Source of the DNA: a virus
Length of the DNA: 41,078 nucleotides
IMG/VR virus record: IMGVR_UViG_3300020462_000015
Coordinates: 1-41,078 of that record
Reading direction: 5' to 3' (one strand)
Numbering within the stretch: position 1 is the first letter of the stretch; every line of letters starts with the position of its first letter. A program made the position numbers and the translations under genes. The notes under the pieces were generated by a model. It did no database searches. It worked only from the letters and a program-made list of their open reading frames with translations, and was not told the DNA's origin. Positions 32,260 to 39,407 of this stretch are shown here, piece by piece.

Positions 32260-32316
32260 CTCAAAGATCTTTGAGTTATTTAATTTGTATTGTGGTCTAT
32301 CCCACCGTCTAGACGG
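32260..32316 (-). promoter_or_regulatory. Two perfect palindromes in the capsid-gene leader
   Basis: CTCAAAGATCTTTGAG (32260-32275) is a 16-base perfect palindrome starting 28 bases before the capsid ATG. CCGTCTAGACGG (32305-32316) is a 12-base one further upstream. Both can fold as RNA hairpins or act as protein-binding dyads. Together with the element at 32349-32390 they make the leader highly structured. Confidence 0.5.
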
Positions 32317-32348
32317 CAAAGGGTATCCGCGTACGGGCCAATGCCAAT

Positions 32349-32390
32349 AGTGAAGAGGGGAATTGCACCCCTCATTAGATCTATCTCACT
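32349..32390 (-). ncRNA. psbA-leader-type structured RNA, copy before the capsid gene
   Basis: On the minus strand AGTGA pairs with TCACT, a 12-base left-side internal loop (GATAGATCTAAT) faces a single T, GAGGGG pairs with CCCCTC, and the loop is TGCAATT. The copy before psbA (33796-33835) has the same plan with changed but still paired stems. I recall PhotoRC motifs described in psbA leaders of cyanobacteria and cyanophages and think this may belong to PhotoRC-II, but I cannot check the covariance model. The left outer stem contains the stop codon of the 15-aa frame. Confidence 0.65.
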
Positions 32391-32433
32391 TAGTGTACTT
32401 TACACCGCGATAGCAATAAGTCTTGCCTTGCAT
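32386..32433 (-). CDS. Fifteen-residue peptide with strong ribosome site
   Basis: The frame reads MQGKTYCYRGVKYTK. It is preceded by AAAAGGAGAATACT, one of the best ribosome sites in the window, so translation is likely despite the length. YRGVKY resembles the start of DUF4278 proteins of cyanobacteria. The stop codon lies in the first stem of the structured RNA, so ribosomes finishing this peptide would disturb that fold. It may be a regulatory leader peptide for the capsid gene. Confidence 0.5.
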   Translation of the reverse strand: MQGKTYCYRGVKYTK

Positions 32434-32483
32434 AGTATTCTCCTTTTAAGAAGATCTAACTGTCCCGTTCCATACAGCTAGTG

Positions 32484-32666
32484 TCATGCGTCCATTGATT
32501 TATTAAAAGATACTTCTAATACCATTCTATCTAAATCAGATTTTAATCTTATTAAAGCCTCTTGTTCTGATGGATCACCACCAGGCCAAGTTTCTAGATA
32601 TTTAGATACTGCTTTATGTGTTAAAACAATCCAAGTATCATTAACTGTTATTTGAAAGAATTCCAT
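32484..32666 (-). CDS. Small picocyanobacteria/cyanophage-type protein (60 aa)
   Basis: The sequence ITVNDTWIVLTHKAVSKYLE, then WPGGDPSEQEALIRLKSDLD, resembles short uncharacterised proteins I recall from marine picocyanobacteria, so it may be another host-derived gene next to psbA. One domain, helical, no membrane segment. It follows psbA by 26 bases. Function unknown. Confidence 0.65.
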   Translation of the reverse strand: MEFFQITVNDTWIVLTHKAVSKYLETWPGGDPSEQEALIRLKSDLDRMVLEVSFNKSMDA

Positions 32667-32692
32667 AAATCAATGAATGAACGGACGTATGT

Positions 32693-33727
32693 TTATGCAA
32701 GGTCTAGTGGGAAATTGTGTGCATTACGTTCATGCATAACTTCCATACCCAATCCTGCTCTGTTGAGTACATCTGCCCAGGTATTAATAACGTGAGTGTT
32801 ATTATCAACAATAGACTGATTAAAGTTAAAGCCATTTAAGTTGAACGCCATTGTAGAGACACCAAGAGCGGTAAACCAAATGCCAACAACAGGCCAAGCG
32901 GCAAGGAAAAAGTGGAGACTACGGCTGTTGTTAAAGCTAGCGTACTGGAAAATAAGCCTACCAAAATAGCCGTGCGCTGCAACGATGTTGTACGTCTCTT
33001 CTTCTTGCCCAAATTTGTAGCCATTGTTATGAGATTCATTTTCTGTTGTTTCACGTACGAGAGAAGATGTGACCAAAGATCCATGCATAGCTGAAAACAG
33101 TGAGCCACCAAAAACACCAGCAACTCCCAACATGTGGAAGGGGTGCATGAGGATGTTGTGCTCGGCTTGGAATACCAACATATAATTAAAAGTACCGGAA
33201 ATGCCAAGAGGCATAGCGTCTGAAAAGCTACCTTGTCCAAAGGGATAAACAAGGAATACAGCGGATGCCGCTGCCACGGGTGCGGAGTATGCAACACAAA
33301 TCCAAGGGCGCATGCCCAGGCGATAGGACAATTCCCATTCCCTACCAAGGTATGCATAGATACCAATAAGGAAATGAAAGATGACAAGTTGAAAAGGTCC
33401 ACCATTATAGAGCCACTCGTCGAGTGAGGCAGCTTCCCAAATGGGGTAGAAATGTAGACCAATGGCGTTGCTGGAAGGAACAACAGCACCAGAAATGATG
33501 TTGTTGCCATACATCAGTGAACCTGCAACAGGCTCGCGGATGCCGTCGATATCAACCGGAGGTGCGGCGATGAAAGCGACGATGAAGCAAATGGTAGCGG
33601 CAAGCAGTGTGGGGATCATTAGTACTCCGAACCAACCAACATAAAGACGGTTGTTAGTACTGGTTACCCAGTCACAGAAGTTCTCCCAAAGATTATTTTG
33701 TTGTTGTTGTGAAATTGTAGCTGACAT
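32693..33727 (-). CDS. psbA: Photosystem II D1 protein, phage copy
   Basis: D1 carries the water-splitting and quinone chemistry of photosystem II and is the subunit damaged by light. The 344 residues follow cyanobacterial numbering without gaps: Glu130 (high-light form), Tyr161, Asp170, Glu189, His190, His198, His215, Ser264, His272, His332, Glu333, His337, Asp342, Ala344. All manganese and quinone ligands are kept, so the protein should work. It ends at Ala344, exactly where the host protease CtpA normally cuts, and lacks the usual C-terminal extension. Infected cells would keep making D1 to power replication. No Shine-Dalgarno sequence; a structured RNA lies about 70 bases upstream. Confidence 0.99.
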   Translation of the reverse strand: MSATISQQQQNNLWENFCDWVTSTNNRLYVGWFGVLMIPTLLAATICFIVAFIAAPPVDIDGIREPVAGSLMYGNNIISGAVVPSSNAIGLHFYPIWEAASLDEWLYNGGPFQLVIFHFLIGIYAYLGREWELSYRLGMRPWICVAYSAPVAAASAVFLVYPFGQGSFSDAMPLGISGTFNYMLVFQAEHNILMHPFHMLGVAGVFGGSLFSAMHGSLVTSSLVRETTENESHNNGYKFGQEEETYNIVAAHGYFGRLIFQYASFNNSRSLHFFLAAWPVVGIWFTALGVSTMAFNLNGFNFNQSIVDNNTHVINTWADVLNRAGLGMEVMHERNAHNFPLDLA

Positions 33728-33795
33728 TAAATTAGTAGTGCATTGTGTGTTTTGTTCAAAGTAAGTAAGACCAGTTTAAAGACTTGGCTGTCTAG

Positions 33796-33835
33796 AGCTA
33801 TGCAGGGAATTGCACCCTGCTTATTCTATTTAGCT
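33796..33835 (-). ncRNA. psbA-leader structured RNA (PhotoRC-II-like)
   Basis: On the minus strand AGCTA pairs with TAGCT, AATAGAATAA forms the left side of an internal loop facing one A, GCAGGG pairs with CCCTGC, and the loop is TGCAATT. It overlaps the stop codon of the upstream gene and ends 68 bases before the psbA ATG. Family assignment to the PhotoRC motifs of psbA leaders is from memory. It may control psbA translation or mRNA processing. Confidence 0.65.
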
Positions 33836-34537
33836 TGGCCTAAAATAAGTAACCGAGGAATGCCACTCATCACTACCATTCGTATTGAAACTGTTTCCAG
33901 CTCCGGCAGGTGTGGTAGTACCTGAATTTGGTATGACTGCGTAGGCAATCATCACTGAACTTCTTCGAGTAAAGAATCCGTCTTGACGTGATCCACCAGC
34001 AAATCCCACAAGCGTAAGACCACTTGGAGCTGTGCAGCTTGTGATCGTATCATCATCTAGATAACCGCCTGCAATTTGCAACGAATAGTTCTCAGCAGTT
34101 CCTGTGCCATTCTGATTGCTCGATGGTACAACCGGATCACCTGAGTTACCACTAGTAAATGCATAAGGATCATTATTAAAATCAACACTGACTGTGCCTG
34201 TTGAGCATCTAAAGATCACCAACGCCCCTGCTTCTGTATCGCTGTCAGAAGTGACAGAAACAGTTCCTTCGTTGCTTGTGGCAATCCTGACTTGCTCTTT
34301 ATAACTCGGATCGTTATCTGTTCTGAAAAAATTATTGTCCCAACCAGTCAAGGTGGTAATTGATCCAGCATTATCTCCACTTTGAGTGAATAGCAGCAAA
34401 TCACCTGTCTGTACCCCGTCAACGCTAAAGCTTGCGCCAGCTGCTTGCTTAAACTCTGAATCGGGAACTGACCATGTTGCAGTGCTAGGAGCACTTGATG
34501 TTGGATAACCACCAAAAACTGCTTGATGTATTCCCAT
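33830..34537 (-). CDS. Probable virion surface protein (235 aa)
   Basis: The protein is rich in Ser, Thr, Gly and Asn with alternating beta strands (VDGVQTGDLLLFTQSG, GSITTLTGWDN), resembling jelly-roll decoration proteins of marine phages that start with a GD-L-L-L strand. It directly follows the collagen-like gene (TAATG), so the two are probably parts of one surface structure. No catalytic motif seen. Confidence 0.65.
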   Translation of the reverse strand: MGIHQAVFGGYPTSSAPSTATWSVPDSEFKQAAGASFSVDGVQTGDLLLFTQSGDNAGSITTLTGWDNNFFRTDNDPSYKEQVRIATSNEGTVSVTSDSDTEAGALVIFRCSTGTVSVDFNNDPYAFTSGNSGDPVVPSSNQNGTGTAENYSLQIAGGYLDDDTITSCTAPSGLTLVGFAGGSRQDGFFTRRSSVMIAYAVIPNSGTTTPAGAGNSFNTNGSDEWHSSVTYFRPS

Positions 34538-36159
34538 TAGGTTAACCCTGCTCCACTAATTACAAATTCATTGCTTCCCACCGCCAGCACTGAGCACAAA
34601 CCATATTGAGCCAGCACCCTGTTACCCGTAGTTGCAGATCCAGCAAGTCTCAATGTGACGCTTCCACCTTGAGTAATTGTTTGATTGCTGCCGCTATCGT
34701 TGAAGATAGAGACCACATTGCCCGCACTAAATACACCACTTGGAATGGTGACTCCACCAGTGGTTATATTAATATGTTTACCGTTATCTCCTGCGACAAG
34801 AGTATATGCACTCGTCTGGCTGTTCTGCGGAATGTCGCTCGGGCCAGCAGCCCCGTCTGCGCCAGCAGCACCGGTTGGTCCTTGTGGACCAGAGCCTGAT
34901 AACGAAAATATCGAAAGTGCTGAAGTACCTAACTCTAGTGAAGTTGTAATACCAGCATCATTTTTCTGCGCTTGTACGCGGACTACATTATTTGCAGTTA
35001 AAACAGCGATACAAGAACCTACAGCAGTGAAATCACCATCAGCTGTGTTCCTTGAATAGACCGAACACTCTGAACCTGTTACAGCAGTTCCACCAACTTG
35101 TACTTCACCACTAACAATAACACGGTTATTTCCTGATGATTGGTCACCATCTAAAGAGTATTCAATGTAGTAAGTACCAGCATTAACAACTGTAATTTCA
35201 CCACCAGTTCCAACAGTAAAATCGGACGCATCCGATGTTACAATCGTCGTATCAAAATCAACGGTGGCTAGTGACGTAGTTAAAGCCTGTGAGCCGCTGC
35301 CATCAACATGTAAATAGCGACTAGGTGTACCACCACCACCACCAGATTGATTAACCCACTGAGTGTTGTAATTAGTACTATCAATTTTTGCTAGTACTTG
35401 GTTAGCAGTACCTCCAGTAGGTACACCTTGTCCAGCTGGACCCTGTGGACCTGTAGAGCCTGTTGCACCAGTAGCACCATCCGATCCATCAGCACCTGCC
35501 GGTCCAGTCGGTCCTGTCGGTCCTGTAGGCCCTGTAGAGCCCGTTGGACCTGCCGGACCTGTTGGACCTTCTGGTCCTGTGGCTCCGTCTGAACCGGCTG
35601 CACCTGCTGGTCCTGTTGGCCCTTGTGGTCCAGTTGGACCTGTAGCGCCTGTAGCTCCATCTGAACCATCAGCGCCGTCTGACCCTGCTGGACCTGTTGG
35701 ACCTGTTGGACCCTGTGGACCTGTCGCACCATCTGAACCATCATTACCGGCTGGTCCTTGTGAACCTGTTGGTCCTGCTGGTCCTGTAGCTCCGGTTGAT
35801 CCTGTATTACCTCTAGGTATATCAAAATCAAATACAGCAGCTGAAGATGTACCACTATTAGTTACAGCAGCATTGGCACCAGCTGCTAGCGTTGTTGTTG
35901 TACCAGCACTAAGAGTTGCTCCAGCTGGTCCTGTTGGTCCAGTCGGTCCTGTTGGTCCTGTTGCGCCTTGTGGACCTTGAGAACCAGTAGCTCCATCACT
36001 ACCAGACGGTCCTTGTGGTCCTTGTGCACCATCAGCTCCAGCTGAACCTGTTGCACCGGCTGGACCTTGTGGACCTTGTGGACCAGTGGGACCAGTCGGA
36101 CCAGGTTCAAGTACAACTAGATCTAACTCACCTGTAATAGGGTTGAACTGAAATGCCAT
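34537..36159 (-). CDS. Collagen-like fibre protein (540 aa)
   Basis: After a short N-terminal sequence the protein has long Gly-X-Y runs ([10 protein letters not shown] type) at about residues 18-80 and 115-245, interrupted by a beta segment at 80-112. A globular beta domain of about 150 residues follows, another short G-P-x stretch near 430, and a C-terminal domain ([20 protein letters not shown]) of a type seen in phage fibres. Collagen-like parts give trimeric, stiff rods, and the C-terminal domains probably trimerise and bind. It is likely a side fibre or capsid fibre. Confidence 0.8.
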   Translation of the reverse strand: MAFQFNPITGELDLVVLEPGPTGPTGPQGPQGPAGATGSAGADGAQGPQGPSGSDGATGSQGPQGATGPTGPTGPTGPAGATLSAGTTTTLAAGANAAVTNSGTSSAAVFDFDIPRGNTGSTGATGPAGPTGSQGPAGNDGSDGATGPQGPTGPTGPAGSDGADGSDGATGATGPTGPQGPTGPAGAAGSDGATGPEGPTGPAGPTGSTGPTGPTGPTGPAGADGSDGATGATGSTGPQGPAGQGVPTGGTANQVLAKIDSTNYNTQWVNQSGGGGGTPSRYLHVDGSGSQALTTSLATVDFDTTIVTSDASDFTVGTGGEITVVNAGTYYIEYSLDGDQSSGNNRVIVSGEVQVGGTAVTGSECSVYSRNTADGDFTAVGSCIAVLTANNVVRVQAQKNDAGITTSLELGTSALSIFSLSGSGPQGPTGAAGADGAAGPSDIPQNSQTSAYTLVAGDNGKHINITTGGVTIPSGVFSAGNVVSIFNDSGSNQTITQGGSVTLRLAGSATTGNRVLAQYGLCSVLAVGSNEFVISGAGLT

Positions 36160-36166
36160 TAGATCC

Positions 36167-36415
36167 TCACTTATTTACAACAGTGTAAACTTCTTTATAA
36201 GAACCATCCTGCCCTTCTTTAATTTCAGAAATCAGTTCCTGGTTAGATCCAATTTTATATTCTACCTCAGTACTTTGTACAGGATATACATTAAACTGAG
36301 CTAACACATGGTTAGTGATAGGTTCAGGAAAAGATACATGAGGATATTCTTCGTAGAGTGCTTGAAGATCGAAGGGATAATCTTGTACACCATTAAAAAC
36401 TTTTACGTACTTCAA
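36167..36415 (-). CDS. Small protein (82 aa) between two collagen-like genes
   Basis: The start is a TTG that shares bases with the stop of the preceding collagen-like gene, with GGGGGT upstream as a possible ribosome site. The protein is acidic and mostly beta ([36 protein letters not shown]). Its location suggests a fibre assembly or accessory protein. No family recognised with certainty. Confidence 0.65.
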   Translation of the reverse strand: MKYVKVFNGVQDYPFDLQALYEEYPHVSFPEPITNHVLAQFNVYPVQSTEVEYKIGSNQELISEIKEGQDGSYKEVYTVVNK

Positions 36416-37320
36416 AGTTTTACCCCCATTAATTGTCCATTAGATTTCCAAATTTCTACAACTGACAGGTTATTAAGTCTAGGTGCCGCGCCAGAAACCC
36501 AATGGATTTTTGGCCAAGTAATACTATAGCCATTTTTATTAGCAATAGTAACACGTACCATACTACCCTCTTTGAAATTAACTAATGAAAGAGTTTCACT
36601 TTTGGATAGTACAAGTGTTTGTAAAAATGCAGTAGAAGCATCAACAGAACCATCGACTACAGTACAACCATATGTTACATACTGAAGTGTCTTATTAAGT
36701 AATGTCTGTTCTTCTGCAGATCTAACTAAACTAGATAGTGGTAAACTTGTTTCCCAGCCATCTCCAGTTGATACAACAACACCAGGTTCAGGGTATTGAA
36801 TACCTGCATCACCCTTCTCACCTTTTTGTCCTTGTTCACCTTTTTGCCCTTGTGGACCAGGTTCACCTTGTGGACCAGGAATACCTTGTAAACCTGTTTC
36901 ACCATTAAGACCATCACGGCCTGGTGTACCATTAAGTCCATTTGTTCCGTCCTTACCAGCAGCACCAGGTGCACCATGTTTACCTTCTAAACCATCTAAG
37001 CCACGCTCACCACGTGCACCTTGTGATCCATCCTTACCTGCTGGACCCGCTGGACCCGTTTCACCTGTCGATCCTTGTGGACCTGTTTCACCGGGTTCAC
37101 CTTTAGCACCATCTTTACCAGGCAAACCTGAGATAGCAAATGCACCTGCAGACTTCCAAACTGTACCGTTATAAATGAAGACCTCGCCTTCTGCGCTGGT
37201 TACATAAACATCACCCTTAATAGCTTCTTCAGGTAAAGAAGCTTTATCAGCCACGATACCTTTAACAGAAATTTTGGCTGAAATTTTTTGAAGGCCACCA
37301 GCGGGATTTGTATTAAACAT
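36412..37320 (-). CDS. Collagen-like fibre protein (302 aa)
   Basis: A 65-residue N-terminal domain (GDVYVTSAEGEVFIYNGTVW) resembles small beta domains at the base of phage fibres. Residues about 68-175 are Gly-X-Y repeats with many charged positions (GKDGAKGEPGETGPQ), unlike the Thr-rich repeats of the 540-aa protein. A 125-residue C-terminal beta domain follows. It is likely a second fibre or a partner of the 540-aa protein. Confidence 0.8.
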   Translation of the reverse strand: MFNTNPAGGLQKISAKISVKGIVADKASLPEEAIKGDVYVTSAEGEVFIYNGTVWKSAGAFAISGLPGKDGAKGEPGETGPQGSTGETGPAGPAGKDGSQGARGERGLDGLEGKHGAPGAAGKDGTNGLNGTPGRDGLNGETGLQGIPGPQGEPGPQGQKGEQGQKGEKGDAGIQYPEPGVVVSTGDGWETSLPLSSLVRSAEEQTLLNKTLQYVTYGCTVVDGSVDASTAFLQTLVLSKSETLSLVNFKEGSMVRVTIANKNGYSITWPKIHWVSGAAPRLNNLSVVEIWKSNGQLMGVKL

Positions 37321-37323
37321 AGT

Positions 37324-37512
37324 CTAAGTTTTCACTACAGTTACAACATCGTCATTGACATTATATGTCATTGTAAGTGTAGCAACAACAGAACCAGTAG
37401 CTCCACCACGGCGGTACTCTACTTGAGTAAGATTGCTACCAGTATAAGTGTTGCCTACATAATCATGGTCAGGGATAAACATCCCTCCCGTTACTTGTAC
37501 TAATTCTCTCAT
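37324..37512 (-). CDS. Small beta-rich phage protein (62 aa)
   Basis: The short beta-rich sequence (GMFIPDHDYVGNTYTGSN, then TGSVVATLTMTYN) is of a type I recall from cyanophage structural regions. It ends three bases before the collagen-like gene. Probably a small virion or assembly component. Confidence 0.6.
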   Translation of the reverse strand: MRELVQVTGGMFIPDHDYVGNTYTGSNLTQVEYRRGGATGSVVATLTMTYNVNDDVVTVVKT

Positions 37513-37533
37513 TATGTTAAAGTGTTAAAGGAT

Positions 37534-37905
37534 TTAGAACGAATATTTAGCACCAAGTTTAGCTGATGCTTGGATTGGTTTACCGATATTAATTTGATCT
37601 TGGGTAATACCGCTTACTTCACCATATACATCTAGCTTTTGAGATACCGAGAATACTACACCAGCTTTAGCAGATGCTTCAGTTGTTACAGTACCTCCAT
37701 CAGGCAGTACCAAAGCAGGACCACCTTGAATATACCATGTAGATTTTTCACCAATTTTACCTTCATAACCTACATCGTTACGAATAACAGTACCTTCAGA
37801 ATTGAGACCATTAAAACCAGTTTCTGATTCAATATTTACATAAGGACCAGCAATTGCAGGAGCGGCAAGAATAGCAGCAGCGGGGAGGATAGCAAGAAAT
37901 TTCAT
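37534..37905 (-). CDS. Secreted outer-membrane barrel-like protein (123 aa)
   Basis: The N-terminus is a good signal peptide (MKFLAILPAAAILAAPAIAG, cleavage after AIA). The mature part is made of alternating strands (YVNIESETGFNG, WYIQGGPALVL, KAGVVFSVSQKLDVYGEV) and ends in Phe (KYSF), as outer-membrane barrel proteins do. It is short for a full barrel. It is probably exported to the outer membrane during infection. Proteins of this type are found in cyanophages; their role is unknown to me (superinfection exclusion is one guess). Confidence 0.7.
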   Translation of the reverse strand: MKFLAILPAAAILAAPAIAGPYVNIESETGFNGLNSEGTVIRNDVGYEGKIGEKSTWYIQGGPALVLPDGGTVTTEASAKAGVVFSVSQKLDVYGEVSGITQDQINIGKPIQASAKLGAKYSF

Positions 37906-38354
37906 TTTAGTTTGTTTAAAAAAGAATAAGTATATTTTGTACGGTTACCATGAATACCCCAACCTAACCAGTAGTATGCAGCATTCATGTAATAACCTAT
38001 TTGTTGATGATTAGTTTGAAAAGCATAAAGATCTCTTCTAAACCTCATCTCATGTATCATGTAATCAGTTTGACATTTAAGACCACTAGGGTCTTGCTTA
38101 CGTTTAGCACAATGGTTGCCAAGACCAATGTAACGGTTTTTAGAAGTCCATTGTATTAAACCATAACCACCACGAAGGCAGCTATCATAAGGAACGATAG
38201 CACCACCCTCGCAGATGTTAGATTTAAAATTAGACTCTTGCTGTATATTACCCAGAATGACTGCAAGTGCTGTACGATCTGTAACACCAGCAGTAGTCTG
38301 TAGTTGTTCTAGAACGTACTGCTGAGGTGCAGTACATTGTGGGCATTCAATCAT
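37902..38354 (-). CDS. Phage lysozyme-like peptidoglycan hydrolase (150 aa)
   Basis: The sequence AVILGNIQQESNFKSN, then GLIQWTSKNRYIGL, matches the phage tail lysozyme family, in which the Glu of QES acts as the acid. Six cysteines (CPQC, NICEGG, DSCLRGG, NHC, LKC) suggest disulfides and a periplasmic or extracellular place of action. No signal peptide is present. It could be the endolysin or a virion hydrolase; no other convincing lysin gene is seen in the window. Confidence 0.75.
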   Translation of the reverse strand: MIECPQCTAPQQYVLEQLQTTAGVTDRTALAVILGNIQQESNFKSNICEGGAIVPYDSCLRGGYGLIQWTSKNRYIGLGNHCAKRKQDPSGLKCQTDYMIHEMRFRRDLYAFQTNHQQIGYYMNAAYYWLGWGIHGNRTKYTYSFLNKLK

Positions 38355-38500
38355 GATTTTTTAGCAGTTTTAGCAGCTCGTTTAAAGTTTGCAGCAGTTG
38401 GAGAACCTTTGCTACCTGGCTTACGCATCTTCTCACCTGAGCCTTTTGCGATACGCATTTTCTTTGCGTGGATGTTAGCGTAAAGACCTTTTTTAGCCAT
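38351..38500 (-). CDS. Small basic cyanophage protein (49 aa)
   Basis: The sequence KKGLYANIHAKKMRIAKGSG, then KPGSKGSPTAANFKRAAKTA, is a conserved cyanophage type I recognise from both podoviruses and myoviruses. It is highly basic and probably binds DNA or RNA. Overlaps at both ends (TAATG before, ATGA after) confirm the start. Function unknown. Confidence 0.75.
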   Translation of the reverse strand: MAKKGLYANIHAKKMRIAKGSGEKMRKPGSKGSPTAANFKRAAKTAKKS

Positions 38501-38568
38501 TACTTTTTAGCACCTTTTTTAGGTGGTCTTCCTTTTTGTGATCCGTAAGTTCCTTTACCTTTTGGCAT
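38500..38568 (-). CDS. Tiny basic protein (22 aa)
   Basis: The frame reads MPKGKGTYGSQKGRPPKKGA followed by KK. Its ATG overlaps the hli stop (TAATG) and its stop overlaps the next ATG in the same way. GTYG and the Lys/Gly content recall the 78-aa protein near the terminase. Coupling at both ends supports translation. Confidence 0.6.
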   Translation of the reverse strand: MPKGKGTYGSQKGRPPKKGAKK

Positions 38569-38762
38569 TACCATACTCCTGGAATAAGTTGACCAGTTAA
38601 TACATATGCTCCAAACGCAGCCATCATACCTAGCATAGCCAGGCGTCCGTTAAGCATCTCAGCTTTTTCGTTATGAGTTACAGTATAATCTTTATCAGTG
38701 TACATGGTGGGTTCTTTAGCAAAGAGGTTTTGTTGTCCGTGTTCGTTGGTGGTAACAGTCAT
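38568..38762 (-). CDS. hli: High-light-inducible protein (Hli)
   Basis: Hli proteins are single-helix chlorophyll-binding relatives of plant light-harvesting proteins that protect photosystem II. The 64-residue protein has the signature EMLNGRLAMLGMMAAFGAYV with the chlorophyll-binding Glu-Asn-Arg set, and ends TGQLIPGVW, typical of phage Hli. A second ATG 19 codons in would give a 45-aa form. It is coupled to scaffold upstream (TAATG) and to tiny basic genes downstream. It would work with the phage D1 although psbA lies about 5 kb away. Confidence 0.95.
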   Translation of the reverse strand: MTVTTNEHGQQNLFAKEPTMYTDKDYTVTHNEKAEMLNGRLAMLGMMAAFGAYVLTGQLIPGVW

Positions 38763-39406
38763 TAGAATTTAAGATCAGTAGAGTTACTAAGTTTACGCAT
38801 AACATCCTCTCTATATGCAGGATCGCTATCGTAACGTGGATCATTCATTGCAGCTACAAGTTCTGGTTGACTACGATATACAGCAGTTGTTTCTGCAGCA
38901 CTGCGACCAGTCAAAAGCTGACCATCATTACCAACAGCATCAGTAAACTTACCGTTCAATGCTTGAACTGCAAAGTAAATAGAACTAGGGTTACCAGAAG
39001 ACATTACAGAATCATACATCTGAACTTCTTCTTTAGATAAATTCTGTCCAGCCCATTGAATCATTGATTGGTAAGCTTTTTCACCACCAACCATTTCAAA
39101 CAATTGGTTTGCTTGTTCTTCTGATAGCTGTTCATTAGAAGAATTATTTTCTTCTTCTTCATTGTTTTGTGGTGAAGCTTCTTCTGTTACTTCTTCAGAA
39201 GGCTCAGCTTCTTCACGTGGTTCTCCAAACTTCTTTTGTAAGGAAAGGTAAGCTTTTTCTAGTTCTCTAGGATCACTAAACTTACCTGCTAGTAACTGTT
39301 GCTGTTCCCCTTCAGCAGCCTCGGCAACAGCTAGTGAGTCTTGCTCATCAGCATTTAGTTCTGGCTGATCAGCGGGGGTTTCATTGCTTGTTAGTACTTC
39401 TGCCAT
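38762..39406 (-). CDS. Capsid assembly (scaffolding) protein
   Basis: Position after portal and the composition identify it: a Glu/Gln-rich, largely disordered or helical first half (DEQDSLAVAEAAEGEQQQLL, EEVTEEASPQNNEEEENN) and a compact C-terminal part (YREDVMRKLSNSTDLKF). Scaffolds guide capsid shell formation and then leave. The 214 residues are shorter than T7 gp9 (307). The capsid gene, normally next, is displaced by about 7 kb of accessory genes. Confidence 0.9.
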   Translation of the reverse strand: MAEVLTSNETPADQPELNADEQDSLAVAEAAEGEQQQLLAGKFSDPRELEKAYLSLQKKFGEPREEAEPSEEVTEEASPQNNEEEENNSSNEQLSEEQANQLFEMVGGEKAYQSMIQWAGQNLSKEEVQMYDSVMSSGNPSSIYFAVQALNGKFTDAVGNDGQLLTGRSAAETTAVYRSQPELVAAMNDPRYDSDPAYREDVMRKLSNSTDLKF

Positions 39407-39407
39407 A

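Noticed and set aside
32281-32349. Syn5-like phage RNA polymerase promoter (ATTGGCCCGTAC resembles ATTGGGCACCCGTAA)
   Set aside because: The match needs a three-base gap and no second copy was found upstream of other late genes, so it is not supported.
32349-32390. T-arm of a tRNA, suggested by the GGGTGCAATTCCC hairpin
   Set aside because: The loop has G where tRNAs have T/pseudouridine 55, and no acceptor, D or anticodon arm could be found around either copy.
34606-35980. Long plus-strand frames opposite the collagen-like gene, one Pro/Ala-rich
   Set aside because: They are antisense reflections of Gly-X-Y codons, with no ribosome sites and no match to the strand bias of the genome.
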